Shown here in pieces: positions 1 to 7,277 of a stretch of 10,628 nucleotides of DNA (position 1 is the first letter of the stretch; every line of letters starts with the position of its first letter). A model generated the notes under the pieces. It was not told where the DNA came from, did no database searches, and worked only from the letters and a program-made list of their open reading frames with translations. Where the stretch lies: assembly GCA_015485235.1 (NCBI GenBank), contig WFTX01000282.1, forward strand, positions 1-10,628, given 5' to 3'. The stretch comes from Nitrospirota bacterium. Its GTDB lineage: Bacteria > Nitrospirota > Thermodesulfovibrionia > Thermodesulfovibrionales > JdFR-85. A program made the position numbers and the translations under genes.

Positions 1-256
1 CCTCTGCAGTGGCCTGATCCCCCATATCGGGAAAGGCACTTTCGTCAGGAAGGGTGTGAAGGGCCTCTTCAGCCTCCTGGAGAAGCTGTTCCTTCTGCGC
101 AAGCAACTGCTGTCTAATCCCCTGTATCCGCTCAAGCCGCTCCTTCTCTGCCACCTCATTGGCATCTTCGCGGCATTTAGTAGGCCTGGCATTCTTTTTT
201 TTGGTCACTCTCTTCTTACTGGCTGCAGTTTTGGTCCCCTTCTTCCTGGTCGGCAT
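1..256 (-). CDS. TraR/DksA-type zinc-finger regulator, N-terminal part, cut by the left window edge
   Basis: Reading leftwards from ATG at 254-256 gives 85 open codons to the window edge. The first 25 or so residues are a Lys/Arg/Thr-rich basic tail. A predicted helical coiled-coil segment follows (…IRQQLLAQKEQLLQEAEEAL…), then an acidic stretch ending PDMGDQATAE, which resembles the D..DQA..E region at the coiled-coil tip of TraR/DksA proteins. Family members bind RNA polymerase through its secondary channel and tune transcription, often with ppGpp. The C-terminal four-cysteine zinc finger that would confirm the family lies outside the window. The start is supported by AAGGAG at 263-268, 6 nt upstream. 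The long basic N-terminal extension is common in DksA-like proteins outside the gamma-proteobacteria. The family call rests on the N-terminal half only and was made by eye. Confidence 0.72.
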   Translation of the reverse strand, partial: MPTRKKGTKTAASKKRVTKKKNARPTKCREDANEVAEKERLERIQGIRQQLLAQKEQLLQEAEEALHTLPDESAFPDMGDQATAE

Positions 257-313
257 ATCAGACTCCTTATCTCTTTTCTTTGTTCCTGAAAACCTCAGTT
301 AAAAGGATAGGAA

Positions 314-343
314 AGATTACCAGAAGGGCACAGGAATAGTCAA
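314..343 (-). promoter_or_regulatory. Sigma70-type promoter for the DksA-like gene
   Basis: On the minus strand TTGACT (338-343) is followed after 18 nt by TAATCT (314-319). These match the -35 and -10 consensus at 5 of 6 and 4 of 6 positions. Transcription would start near 307, leaving a leader of about 50 nt before the ATG at 256. This is the best promoter seen upstream of the gene, but it is predicted by eye only. Confidence 0.5.
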
Positions 344-417
344 GATATCAACGTAGTCCCTAAATTTCTGACAGGAAAAACATTCCGACACATAAGGGGC
401 AGGAGGGCTTAGGGTTT

Positions 418-511
418 GAGCGGTTTCAGGCAATCTATGATCTTCACCAGGAAGGTGAAGCAGATTGCCTGCCTCGGAAGCGGACAGGGATGTCCGCTGA
501 GAATGAGCGGT
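418..511. repeat. Structured intergenic element (long hairpin plus GNRA-capped hairpin) bounded by GAGCGGT direct repeats
   Basis: The outer stem CAGGCAATCT (427-436) pairs perfectly with AGATTGCCTG (462-471). Inside it CTTCACC (442-448) pairs perfectly with GGTGAAG (454-460) around a 5-nt loop. This gives 17 bp in about 45 nt, with an asymmetric internal loop of 5 nt against 1 nt. A second hairpin follows directly: AGCGGACA (479-486) with TGTCCGCT (491-498), closed by a GGGA tetraloop. CCGCT (494-498) can instead pair with AGCGG (506-510), so the last two hairpins exclude each other. GAGCGGT occurs at 418-424 and again at 505-511. Possible identities are a small RNA, a REP/MITE-like repeat, or a folded 3' region of the upstream operon transcript. 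No U-tract marks it as a plain terminator. Confidence 0.5.
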
Positions 512-608
512 AAAGCCAGTACCTTCCTGTCCATAATATTGACTGATAAGTCAAATGGCAAATTCGGGCGTAGTCAGTTCCTGACAAAAGTATAAGACAG
601 GAACGGGG

Positions 609-627
609 CAGGAAGCCTTAATTCCTG
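609..627. terminator. Weak hairpin 3' of the vWA gene, possible terminator
   Basis: CAGGAA (609-614) pairs with TTCCTG (622-627) across a 7-nt loop, about 35 nt beyond the vWA gene's stop codon. On the minus strand the hairpin is followed by CCCCG rather than a T-run, so intrinsic termination would be weak. It is listed only as the nearest hairpin to the operon's end. Confidence 0.2.
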
Positions 628-660
628 TTTATGGATTAAGAGGATTAATGGAAGGACATT

Positions 661-2106
661 TTATTTCAAGGGAATCCTCTTCCCTGTCCACTGTCTGAAA
701 GGTTTATCACTGTCACAGTAGCTCCACCACCCTTTAAAGCTCATGTAATCCCCGTCAAAGGTAAACTCAGCCCGCCCCCAGTGAAGACTTCCGTCCCTGG
801 AAGTACTACAGGTCTTGTCCGAGTCCTTTTCCACCCAGAATCCCTTCAGAACAAGACCTTCCGCAGTCATTAACAACCGACCCTGATCCTGCTGATATGT
901 CCCCCTAACATTATTGCCATTCTGCTGGAGTGTCATGTTTCCTTCGTTTGTCTCCCAATACCCTGAGAAGGTGTCAGAACTGAACCTGTAGCGGACCAGA
1001 TACTCACCATCATTGTTATACCAGCCATACCCATCCATTGTTCCAAGATAGAGCATACGGGCGGCCTCGGGTATCTTAACAGACGAACGTGTTGTCCCAT
1101 TATAGTGATGAATAAAAAAGGCCTCTCCAAGGCGGGGCATCTCTTCAGATCCCTTTTTACCCTTTCCTGCACTTTTGTTTCTACCGATGAACACTCCTAT
1201 CAGACTGTTTATCGGGGCTTTCAATGTGGAGACGCCGAAAGCGAGGTAGGCCTCATCTGGATTAACCTCCCAGTCTGCCCTGCACCCTGGACAATGGCCC
1301 ACCTGCCCGGACACATCAAAGTGAATTTCCTTGGCACCAGCCGGAACAGCAACAGCAACAGGAGCCACCTTGGGCAGGGAGTCGCCGTACTTGGAAACAC
1401 CACCATCCTCCAGTCCGGCAAGAAACAGACAGGCCGTACCAGGAACCTTAACAGAACCGGTCATCGCCGCTCCTGTCGACTTTTCCACGGCTCTGGAAAG
1501 GGCCGCCCTCAGAGCCGACGCGTTCCTGGCTGTAAAATATTCCCCGCCTGTACTGTCAGCCAGACACTGAAGTTGATTGATCCCTTTGTTTTTCGCCAGA
1601 TCGAAGCCGATGACGTGAACAGTGAAATCAATTCCTTTTTTTTCAAGCTCCCTGGCTGCAGCACAGGGATCGGCATTACAGGTTTCCATCCCGTCCGAGA
1701 TCAGGATCACCGTTGCCTTTTCCTCGTTAAACCGGAGATCTTCCGCTGCCTTCCTGACAGCCGCAGTAAGAGGGGTCTTCCCCTTGGGAACAACACTGTT
1801 CACAGCCTGCCTGAACCTCACAAGGTCCAGTTTTCCCGGCGGAATCAGGGTTTCAATGTCGTTACAGTCACCCTTTCTCCTGTGTCCATACACAACAAGG
1901 CCGATATTTTCATCTGCATCCAAGGACTTAAGGATATCATAAATCACTTCACGGGCGATCTCTATCTTGGTCCTGCCTTCAATCTGTTCCCACATGCTGC
2001 CTGAACCGTCAAGTATGAATATGACCGAGGCCTCGGCATGAGTGAAAAGAAATACGCCGGTCAGCATAATACAGCATACTATGAAACCTCTGAATGCCTT
2101 CTTCAT
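661..2106 (-). CDS. Exported von Willebrand factor A protein with lectin-like and beta-rich C-terminal domains
   Basis: This is a 481-aa protein with a Sec signal peptide (basic start, hydrophobic residues 8-21, likely cleavage after AEA at 24-26). The vWA domain begins almost at the mature N-terminus and runs to about 208. A complete MIDAS metal site is visible: D33-G-S35-G-S37, a Thr in TPLT (111-114) and D138 in ISDGMETC. Cysteines at 81, 143, 148 and 181 could form disulfides outside the cytoplasm. Residues about 215-375 resemble PA-IL (LecA)-like sugar-binding beta-sandwiches, with a YLGTMDGYGWYNNDGEYLV stretch that recalls their Ca-binding loop. Residues 376-481 form a beta-rich, Trp/Gly-rich domain (SGYWETNEGNMTLQQNG…). 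The start has an ideal AAGGAGGTT at 2111-2119. It is the last gene of the exported cassette, 165 nt after the barrel gene. Role inferred: metal-dependent adhesion or surface binding. The lectin call is moderate. Confidence 0.8.
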   Translation of the reverse strand: MKKAFRGFIVCCIMLTGVFLFTHAEASVIFILDGSGSMWEQIEGRTKIEIAREVIYDILKSLDADENIGLVVYGHRRKGDCNDIETLIPPGKLDLVRFRQAVNSVVPKGKTPLTAAVRKAAEDLRFNEEKATVILISDGMETCNADPCAAARELEKKGIDFTVHVIGFDLAKNKGINQLQCLADSTGGEYFTARNASALRAALSRAVEKSTGAAMTGSVKVPGTACLFLAGLEDGGVSKYGDSLPKVAPVAVAVPAGAKEIHFDVSGQVGHCPGCRADWEVNPDEAYLAFGVSTLKAPINSLIGVFIGRNKSAGKGKKGSEEMPRLGEAFFIHHYNGTTRSSVKIPEAARMLYLGTMDGYGWYNNDGEYLVRYRFSSDTFSGYWETNEGNMTLQQNGNNVRGTYQQDQGRLLMTAEGLVLKGFWVEKDSDKTCSTSRDGSLHWGRAEFTFDGDYMSFKGWWSYCDSDKPFRQWTGKRIPLK

Positions 2107-2271
2107 TCATAACCTCCTTACAGAACCTGCTGAAACCTGAGAGGTAGATCGATACGATCTGAAATGCATTCTCTATGCGTGTCCAGGTGAAACTGCAAGA
2201 AACCCACCTCCGCTTTTCTGTGCGATCAGTCTCCTCTGAGGGTATCTACCTGGAAAACGGGAAAGGACAGG
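2107..2271 (-). other. 165-nt spacer/leader before the vWA gene with competing inverted repeats
   Basis: No gene or clear promoter is seen here. AGATCG-ATA-CGATCT (2146-2160) is a perfect 6-bp hairpin. AGGTAGAT (2142-2149) can instead pair with ATCTACCT (2244-2251), which would open that hairpin. Weaker pairings (AGGTG 2185-2189 with CACCT 2205-2209) lie between them. The leader might modulate expression of the vWA protein relative to the three upstream genes, but this is inference only. Confidence 0.3.
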
Positions 2272-4419
2272 TCATCTGATGCCCTCAATCCCCCACATAG
2301 TGATATCAAGAGGGGGCAGGCTTTCAGCATACTGCACCTCTATCCTCACCCTGCCATCAAGGCGTCTCGGGATCCCGAGCCTCAGCACCCCCCTGCCAAC
2401 CTTCCAGTCCATGATTCTCACGAACTTACCGCCGTTCAAATCCTCCTGGAGGGCTGGACTGAACTTCCCCTTTTCTTCAAACCTCAGGGGCTTGCCATAA
2501 AGCCTTATGAGGGTCTCTTTCATCTTTTCGTATGTCCTTGCTATGTCAGCAGGACGCCCTACATCATCTATGTCAACTATCAGGGAGGTCCTTTCCACAA
2601 GACCTCTGCTGTGTTCAATTACAAGTCTCTGCCTGTTGAAAATATCCCTGAATACCCGGGCCTCATATATGTAATAACCGGGGCCCTCCACCTTTCCAGC
2701 CATTCCTGCCTCTACTGTAATCTCAAGGGCCCTGTCAATACTAATCCCGGGCGTGAGGGTGGTGATAATCAGGCCTCCTGCCTCTGAAACAACCTCTTCC
2801 TCCTCTGTCTCTACCGTAGCAGCCTCTGCTGGCCTGTCAAAGAGGAACTTCCAGAAGAGTCCGACCCTCAGCGAATCCGTCCATCCCCCTGCACTTCCAT
2901 CCCTGTATTCATCGGCGACCTCGAATCCAACCACATGCCGCCCCTTTGTATAGTTGTATGAAAAGGCGTTCCTCAGCGTCTTTACATCCTCTCCTGTAAC
3001 AGATCTTCTGTCCTGGGAGCTATAGGACAGGGAATAGCTGATACTGTGACTCCCACGTTTAAGGAATGTACTGAAGGTGGGGAAAATGTCAAAACTGTCT
3101 CCTCCGCCATCGGTATACCTTATCCCTATACCGCCGGATGCCGTACCATTCAAACCCGCAAGCATGAGTGGATGGGTAAGGCCCAGAGTCACCTGGGAAG
3201 TCCATATATCTTCCAGCCCTGCTATGTGATTGTCCAGATTATTTATAAAGAATCCCACCCTTCCAAGCCACATACTTCCCAGGTTTTTCGTCAGATCCAA
3301 GTTCACTGTCCATGAATCCTGGTCAAGGGTCCTCTCGCGGTCGCTTACATTCTGAAGGGTTGCTGAGAGGTTCATGGCAATCCCCGCTGGCAGAGGTCCA
3401 TGCAGATAGAACCCATATACGTCAGTATCAACAGGGTTGGCCAGTTCATAACCCGTTCTCGTCCTTTCGTACCTGAGCCTCGTTCCCAGGCCATTCCTGA
3501 AATCCCAGCCCAGATCCACTGCACCGGACTTTCTCCCGGGCCTGACCGCTGCCCCTGCAGGCTGATAGTCCTGTCCATATTGTTCGAAACGCAGCCTGTA
3601 ACTGTATGGAAGCCGTCCTCTCCCTGAAATCTGGGCAAATATTGCCGTCTCGTCCCTGTCACTCCCGTTCAGGTTGTCACCGTTAAATTCCGTCAATTCA
3701 ACTTCCATATCCACTGATTCATTCATAATATCAAAACCCTTTTCAAGGGCAAGGCCATAGGTGTAACTGCTCCTGTGTGGAAGTCCAGCCTCTTCATCTG
3801 AAGATCTGCTGTTGTGAATAACATTCAGGCTCCACCTTCCCCAGAACCTGTCTTCCACAAGATAGGAAAGTCCTGTTATAAAATCCTCCTTCAGGTCCAG
3901 ATGCCGCCATTCAGGCTGTATGGCACCGCTCACCAGGAGTATTGAGTGGATCGTGTTTGTAGATACAACCGGCTGGAACTCCATCTGTACCCCCTTCAGG
4001 GTTACCTGGAATGTCCTGTAACTGAAATAGCCATAGATATCCCCTGCCTCCAGCCTTATCGGGACTATCCAGTCGCCCCGCTCATGAAATATATTCAGCC
4101 TCTCAAGTATAAGTCCGTTATCATGCCCCCTGTAACCGGAATCGTTCATCAACCCCACGGCCTGTATCCTCCAGAGCCTGTAGAGCCCCTCCCGTTTCGT
4201 CATATTTATGCTTAACTCATCATACCCCTGGATCCCTTCGAACCTGTATGGACTCTGGCTCTTGTTCCCTCTCACTTCGTAGTGATCAAACCTTAGAGTA
4301 TTCTCACCGCTTATATGCCACCCGTCCGTTTCAGAGTTGCCGGCACCTGCCCATGCAAAAATCAAGACAAGCAATAAAAAAAAGATGAAGCACCGTTGCT
4401 CAGGCCTCTTGGGATACAT
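2272..4419 (-). CDS. Predicted outer-membrane beta-barrel protein with a soluble C-terminal domain
   Basis: This is a 715-aa protein of no family I recognise. A signal peptide is clear (basic MYPKRPEQR, then hydrophobic FIFFLLLVLIFAWAGAG). From about 30 to 530 the sequence is a run of alternating polar/apolar segments, rich in Tyr, Phe, Gly and Arg and separated by Asp/Asn/Gly turns, as in large transmembrane beta-barrels. The last such strand, SLRVGLFWKFLF (about 516-527), looks like a C-terminal barrel signal, yet some 188 residues follow: an acidic linker (ETEEEEVVSE) and a soluble alpha/beta-looking domain (about 548-715, with EKMKETLIRLYGKP). I chose ATG at 4417-4419 because GGGGAG lies 9 nt upstream. 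An in-frame GTG at 4423-4425 directly abuts the previous gene's TAG and would have its SD only 3 nt away. The near-zero distance to the upstream gene implies co-transcription and translational coupling. Inferred role: outer-membrane anchor or export channel of the cassette. Confidence 0.72.
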   Translation of the reverse strand: MYPKRPEQRCFIFFLLLVLIFAWAGAGNSETDGWHISGENTLRFDHYEVRGNKSQSPYRFEGIQGYDELSINMTKREGLYRLWRIQAVGLMNDSGYRGHDNGLILERLNIFHERGDWIVPIRLEAGDIYGYFSYRTFQVTLKGVQMEFQPVVSTNTIHSILLVSGAIQPEWRHLDLKEDFITGLSYLVEDRFWGRWSLNVIHNSRSSDEEAGLPHRSSYTYGLALEKGFDIMNESVDMEVELTEFNGDNLNGSDRDETAIFAQISGRGRLPYSYRLRFEQYGQDYQPAGAAVRPGRKSGAVDLGWDFRNGLGTRLRYERTRTGYELANPVDTDVYGFYLHGPLPAGIAMNLSATLQNVSDRERTLDQDSWTVNLDLTKNLGSMWLGRVGFFINNLDNHIAGLEDIWTSQVTLGLTHPLMLAGLNGTASGGIGIRYTDGGGDSFDIFPTFSTFLKRGSHSISYSLSYSSQDRRSVTGEDVKTLRNAFSYNYTKGRHVVGFEVADEYRDGSAGGWTDSLRVGLFWKFLFDRPAEAATVETEEEEVVSEAGGLIITTLTPGISIDRALEITVEAGMAGKVEGPGYYIYEARVFRDIFNRQRLVIEHSRGLVERTSLIVDIDDVGRPADIARTYEKMKETLIRLYGKPLRFEEKGKFSPALQEDLNGGKFVRIMDWKVGRGVLRLGIPRRLDGRVRIEVQYAESLPPLDITMWGIEGIR

Positions 4420-4425
4420 CGGCAC

Positions 4426-4920
4426 CTACTCCCCTTTCTTCACTTTTACCCTGACTATGTACTCGTTGGTCCCCTCAAGCCTCCGAAAGCCGTTATCCGG
4501 ATCATTGTAAAGCACCTCTGTCTTTGCCGTTACCGAGACCGTGCTCACCACCACCTCCCCGGCATCCGTCTTCTCAATTCTCTGGTCCAGGGTCTGGATG
4601 GCCTGGATTGAGAGGATGTCCAGTCTTGCATCCCTCGGCACCTTTGTATTCATCGCATCCCGGAGCCTCTCCCTGTCGTAGAACTCCTTGCCCAGAACCT
4701 TCTGAATCTCGTTCCGGCTCCATGCCTTCACAATCTTTTTCATTGCATTTTCTACTACTTCCCGGCTCACGGGGATGAACTTCTTCATGGGTTTTGTGAC
4801 TCCGGGGACCTTCTTTGAAGGAGCCGGGATGGGCCTTATCCTCCGGAACTCGGAGGCCTCGATCCCCTGGATCATCATAAGTATAAAGACCAGTATTATG
4901 ACAGACATCCTGTTAATCAC
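4426..4920 (-). CDS. Small exported protein of unknown function (GTG start)
   Basis: This is a 164-aa protein that I do not recognise. The signal peptide is INRMSVIILVFILMMIQGIEA, with cleavage likely after residue 22. The mature part begins with a basic, Pro-rich segment (RRIRPIPAPSKKVPGVTKP), then a helical stretch (about 50-95) and a beta-rich C-terminal half (VVVSTVSVTAKTEVLYND… to YIVRVKVKKGE) that could be a small alpha+beta periplasmic domain. There are no cysteines, which argues against a lipoprotein. The start is GTG at 4918-4920 with AGGAGG 7 nt upstream. An ATG within the spacer is out of frame and stops at once, and the in-frame ATG at codon 5 is too far from the SD. It lies 17 nt after the coiled-coil/ASH gene and abuts the barrel gene, so it is probably a periplasmic partner of one of these. 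Confidence 0.75.
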   Translation of the reverse strand: MINRMSVIILVFILMMIQGIEASEFRRIRPIPAPSKKVPGVTKPMKKFIPVSREVVENAMKKIVKAWSRNEIQKVLGKEFYDRERLRDAMNTKVPRDARLDILSIQAIQTLDQRIEKTDAGEVVVSTVSVTAKTEVLYNDPDNGFRRLEGTNEYIVRVKVKKGE

Positions 4921-4937
4921 AATCCATCCTCCTCTGT

Positions 4938-7175
4938 CTATCTGGAGAACTGTTCAAAGCAACTGTTGGAGCCCTGGAAACAGGAAAGACCGAACAGGTT
5001 TCCTCCTATTATACTTATCTCACACCTGTGCCCGGCCTGCCCGAAGATCACAAGACTGCTAAATACCGAGATGGCATGCCTCCCAGTCGTATCTACCTTG
5101 AAATCCTGGGGCCCGTTGTCACCAAGTGGTGCAAGCGTGACCTTCTGTCCGCTTGCATTCAGAACCGTCGAGCCTATCCCGCATCCCCCGTCTCCGGAAT
5201 AGGAGCCCTTCATGCCTATGAAATCATTAGCCTGCTTCTTCTCCGTACCGGTTCCCGTTACCGCTACAGATACGGTCGATGAGTCGGGATCGTTGCTCGA
5301 TATATCAAGGTTTGAACTGAATACGGCCGGGATAGGCGGCCTGAAACCAACCGTGATACTGCAACTCCCTCCGGCCGGAAGACGCCTGCCGCTGCAACCG
5401 TCACTGTCAAGGCTGAAGGGTGATGCAGGCCCTGTTACAAAAGCGATAAGGTCCGCATTGCCCCTGTTCTCTACCCTGACCGTGCCCGTTGTCTTGCTGT
5501 CCACCTCCACTGTTCCCAGGTTCAGCCCTGAGGGTGTTATGTAAATGTCAGGCTCCTTCTTTACAGGCGGCTTCCCTCCGCCACCCTCACCGGGTGTGCC
5601 AGGCGTCGTTCCTGGCCCAGGCTTCTGTACCGTTTCCCCTCCTGTATTCAAGGGATTGTCCGGGTTAAAGGGATTGTTGCCGGTAAGGGGAATAACCTGT
5701 ATCAGTTCAATCGCAGGCTGGATGCCAGGTAATGCCGCCCCCATTATTTTAAGCATGGTTCTGAACAGCAATTGCTGGTAGGTCTCTATAAACTGGCGTA
5801 TAAAAATCTTTTGTAGTTCTGGGGTCAACTGGCTGTAAAGGTCGCTGAATTTCATTATCTCTTCTAACGTTAGTTCATCAGAAGCCCATTTTATGACAGC
5901 GAGAATGGCAATCTTTCTTACCATCTGCTCCGGGGATGACCTGAAGGGAAGGTTAAGGCCGGTCAGCATCGAGACAAGCCTTGCAGTAATATCATAGCTG
6001 ACTGTTTCCAGAATCTCTTCAGAGAGGCTGTTCAGATTATCGAGTCTCTTTATGACATCATGAATCGCATCATCCGACGGAAACAGGCCTATGACTGCCG
6101 TTGCCACCTTATTCGAAATTTTCCCTTTCTTGTCGGTTGCCTTCTGCTTGCCATCACTTGATTTTTGCAGGTCGCCGCCATCACCTGATGACTCTGCCCC
6201 GCCGCCTCCTTCCTCAGCGTTGCAATTAAGGCGGATACAAGTTATGGCCGCTGCCTCGGCCTTTTCCATCTCTCCCCGGGCCTTCTTGATTCTCTGGAGG
6301 GCTTTCCGGGCTTGGGAGAGTTTTCTTTTCATCTGTTTCAAGTCTTTTCTGTGTTCTTTTATCGTCAGTATGTCTGCCTTGCCGGGTTGACCCAGAAGAC
6401 CACCTGAAAGAATAAATATCTCCCTTTCGACGAACCTGATATTCCATTCCAGCTGGGGAATGTAAGTTTTTTCAACATACTCCACATTCCACCCGTTCTT
6501 GGCATCATCATACCTCTCCCCGGCCTTCCTCGCCTTCATTATGAGGTCCCGGCATTGAGGACAGCCCTTTACTCCCTTTAGGGACAGATCTTCCACTGTA
6601 AAATCCCTGTGTGTCTTCCTCTCAACGGTCTGGCAGTTCCGCTGGGCCTCTCTGAGGGCCCCCTTCCAGCATTTATCAGCCTTCTTCTGTTTCTCTTCAT
6701 AGTCGCGCCGCAGGTTAAGATATTTGTAATACAATTCAAGCCACTGATCCTTTAAGGCTTTCTGAATCTTTGCTCTTTTCCTGATCAATGACTCGTCAGG
6801 CTGCTTTCCCAGCATCGCAAAGCCAACAACAATATTTCCTGTTTTTTCCTTGTAAGCTGACAGTTCGTCAAGTTTGGGATTGAGTCTGTCCGTTACAAAC
6901 TCTACAAGTTTCTTGTTTGCATTCCTCGCCTCTTCTGATAAACTCCGGCACCTTTTTCTCCCACCGTTCTTCATTATTTTCTCATATTCCGCACGCACAC
7001 AGTGGTTGGGAAAGTCAGGTATAAAGGCGGTCCCCGTGACAATAGACGCCCGTACTCTGTATGGTTTGACCTCAGCCCGGGTGACGGAGGGGTGGAGCAG
7101 AAGAAGCAGAAGGAATATCGGCAGGATTGTAATTGCATAGAAGCACGGAAAATACCACCGTGAGGAAATACTCAT
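4938..7175 (-). CDS. Exported coiled-coil protein with an ASH (HYDIN-like) Ig domain
   Basis: This is a 745-aa protein and the first gene of the exported cassette. It has a signal peptide (hydrophobic ILPIFLLLLLLHPSVTRA, cleavage near residue 34). Residues about 55-310 are Lys/Glu/Arg/Ala-rich and largely helical or coiled coil, with a CPQC pair at 205-208. A Gly/Ser/Lys linker (about 320-350) leads to a helical block (about 355-495), then a Pro/Gly linker (about 500-540). Residues about 542-643 match the ASH/choice-of-anchor-D Ig fold: PSGLNLGTVEVDSKTTGTV, ENRGNADL, GGSCSITVGFRP, SNDPDSSTVSVAVTGTG. A Cys-rich beta domain (about 650-745, five Cys) closes the protein. I chose ATG at 7173-7175 because AGGGG lies 7 nt upstream. 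The frame stays open to a TTG at 7196, which would place residues across the SD. Inferred role: periplasmic or surface scaffold. The ASH call is firm; the overall function is unknown. Confidence 0.8.
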   Translation of the reverse strand: MSISSRWYFPCFYAITILPIFLLLLLLHPSVTRAEVKPYRVRASIVTGTAFIPDFPNHCVRAEYEKIMKNGGRKRCRSLSEEARNANKKLVEFVTDRLNPKLDELSAYKEKTGNIVVGFAMLGKQPDESLIRKRAKIQKALKDQWLELYYKYLNLRRDYEEKQKKADKCWKGALREAQRNCQTVERKTHRDFTVEDLSLKGVKGCPQCRDLIMKARKAGERYDDAKNGWNVEYVEKTYIPQLEWNIRFVEREIFILSGGLLGQPGKADILTIKEHRKDLKQMKRKLSQARKALQRIKKARGEMEKAEAAAITCIRLNCNAEEGGGGAESSGDGGDLQKSSDGKQKATDKKGKISNKVATAVIGLFPSDDAIHDVIKRLDNLNSLSEEILETVSYDITARLVSMLTGLNLPFRSSPEQMVRKIAILAVIKWASDELTLEEIMKFSDLYSQLTPELQKIFIRQFIETYQQLLFRTMLKIMGAALPGIQPAIELIQVIPLTGNNPFNPDNPLNTGGETVQKPGPGTTPGTPGEGGGGKPPVKKEPDIYITPSGLNLGTVEVDSKTTGTVRVENRGNADLIAFVTGPASPFSLDSDGCSGRRLPAGGSCSITVGFRPPIPAVFSSNLDISSNDPDSSTVSVAVTGTGTEKKQANDFIGMKGSYSGDGGCGIGSTVLNASGQKVTLAPLGDNGPQDFKVDTTGRHAISVFSSLVIFGQAGHRCEISIIGGNLFGLSCFQGSNSCFEQFSR

Positions 7176-7277
7176 CGCTTTTCCCCTTTCTGGCAAAACA
7201 GTCTAACCTCGCCTGGGCAGGTCTTTTTAGGAAGGAGCGCCTCTGCCCTCAAATAAAGAGTATTACTTATTGGAGCC

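Larger units (their letters stand above)
290..660. other. Gene-poor intergenic region with structured elements
   Basis: No convincing gene is seen in these 371 bases between two minus-strand genes. The region holds the promoter of the DksA-like gene (314-343), a structured element (418-511), a small perfect inverted repeat TTGACT-GATA-AGTCAA (539-554), a CAGGAA/TTCCTG hairpin (609-627) and a loose direct repeat (396-411 and 605-620, 14 of 16 identical). A 41-codon ATG-initiated frame on the minus strand (409-534) lacks a Shine-Dalgarno sequence and lies over the hairpins, so it is not called as a gene. Confidence 0.6.

Noticed and set aside
364..513. A 49-codon open stretch on the plus strand across the same region
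   Set aside because: It has no usable start codon near its beginning and no ribosome site, and it overlaps the hairpin element.
418..513. A c-di-GMP (GEMM) or cobalamin riboswitch in the structured element, suggested by a GGTAAAGCC-like stretch
   Set aside because: The conserved core sequences of both classes are absent and the stem arrangement differs.
409..534. A 41-codon ATG-initiated frame on the minus strand in the intergenic region, with a hydrophobic-looking product
   Set aside because: It has no Shine-Dalgarno sequence and lies over the strong hairpins, so the open frame is more likely a by-product of the structured element.
1105..2004. A 299-codon plus-strand open frame
   Set aside because: It lies wholly antisense to the vWA gene, whose protein has a clear signal peptide and MIDAS motif. 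The antisense product has no recognisable domain and no ribosome site was seen.
7176..7196. Upstream TTG start that would lengthen the coiled-coil/ASH protein by 7 residues
   Set aside because: The added residues span the Shine-Dalgarno sequence of the ATG at 7175, and the signal peptide is complete from that ATG.
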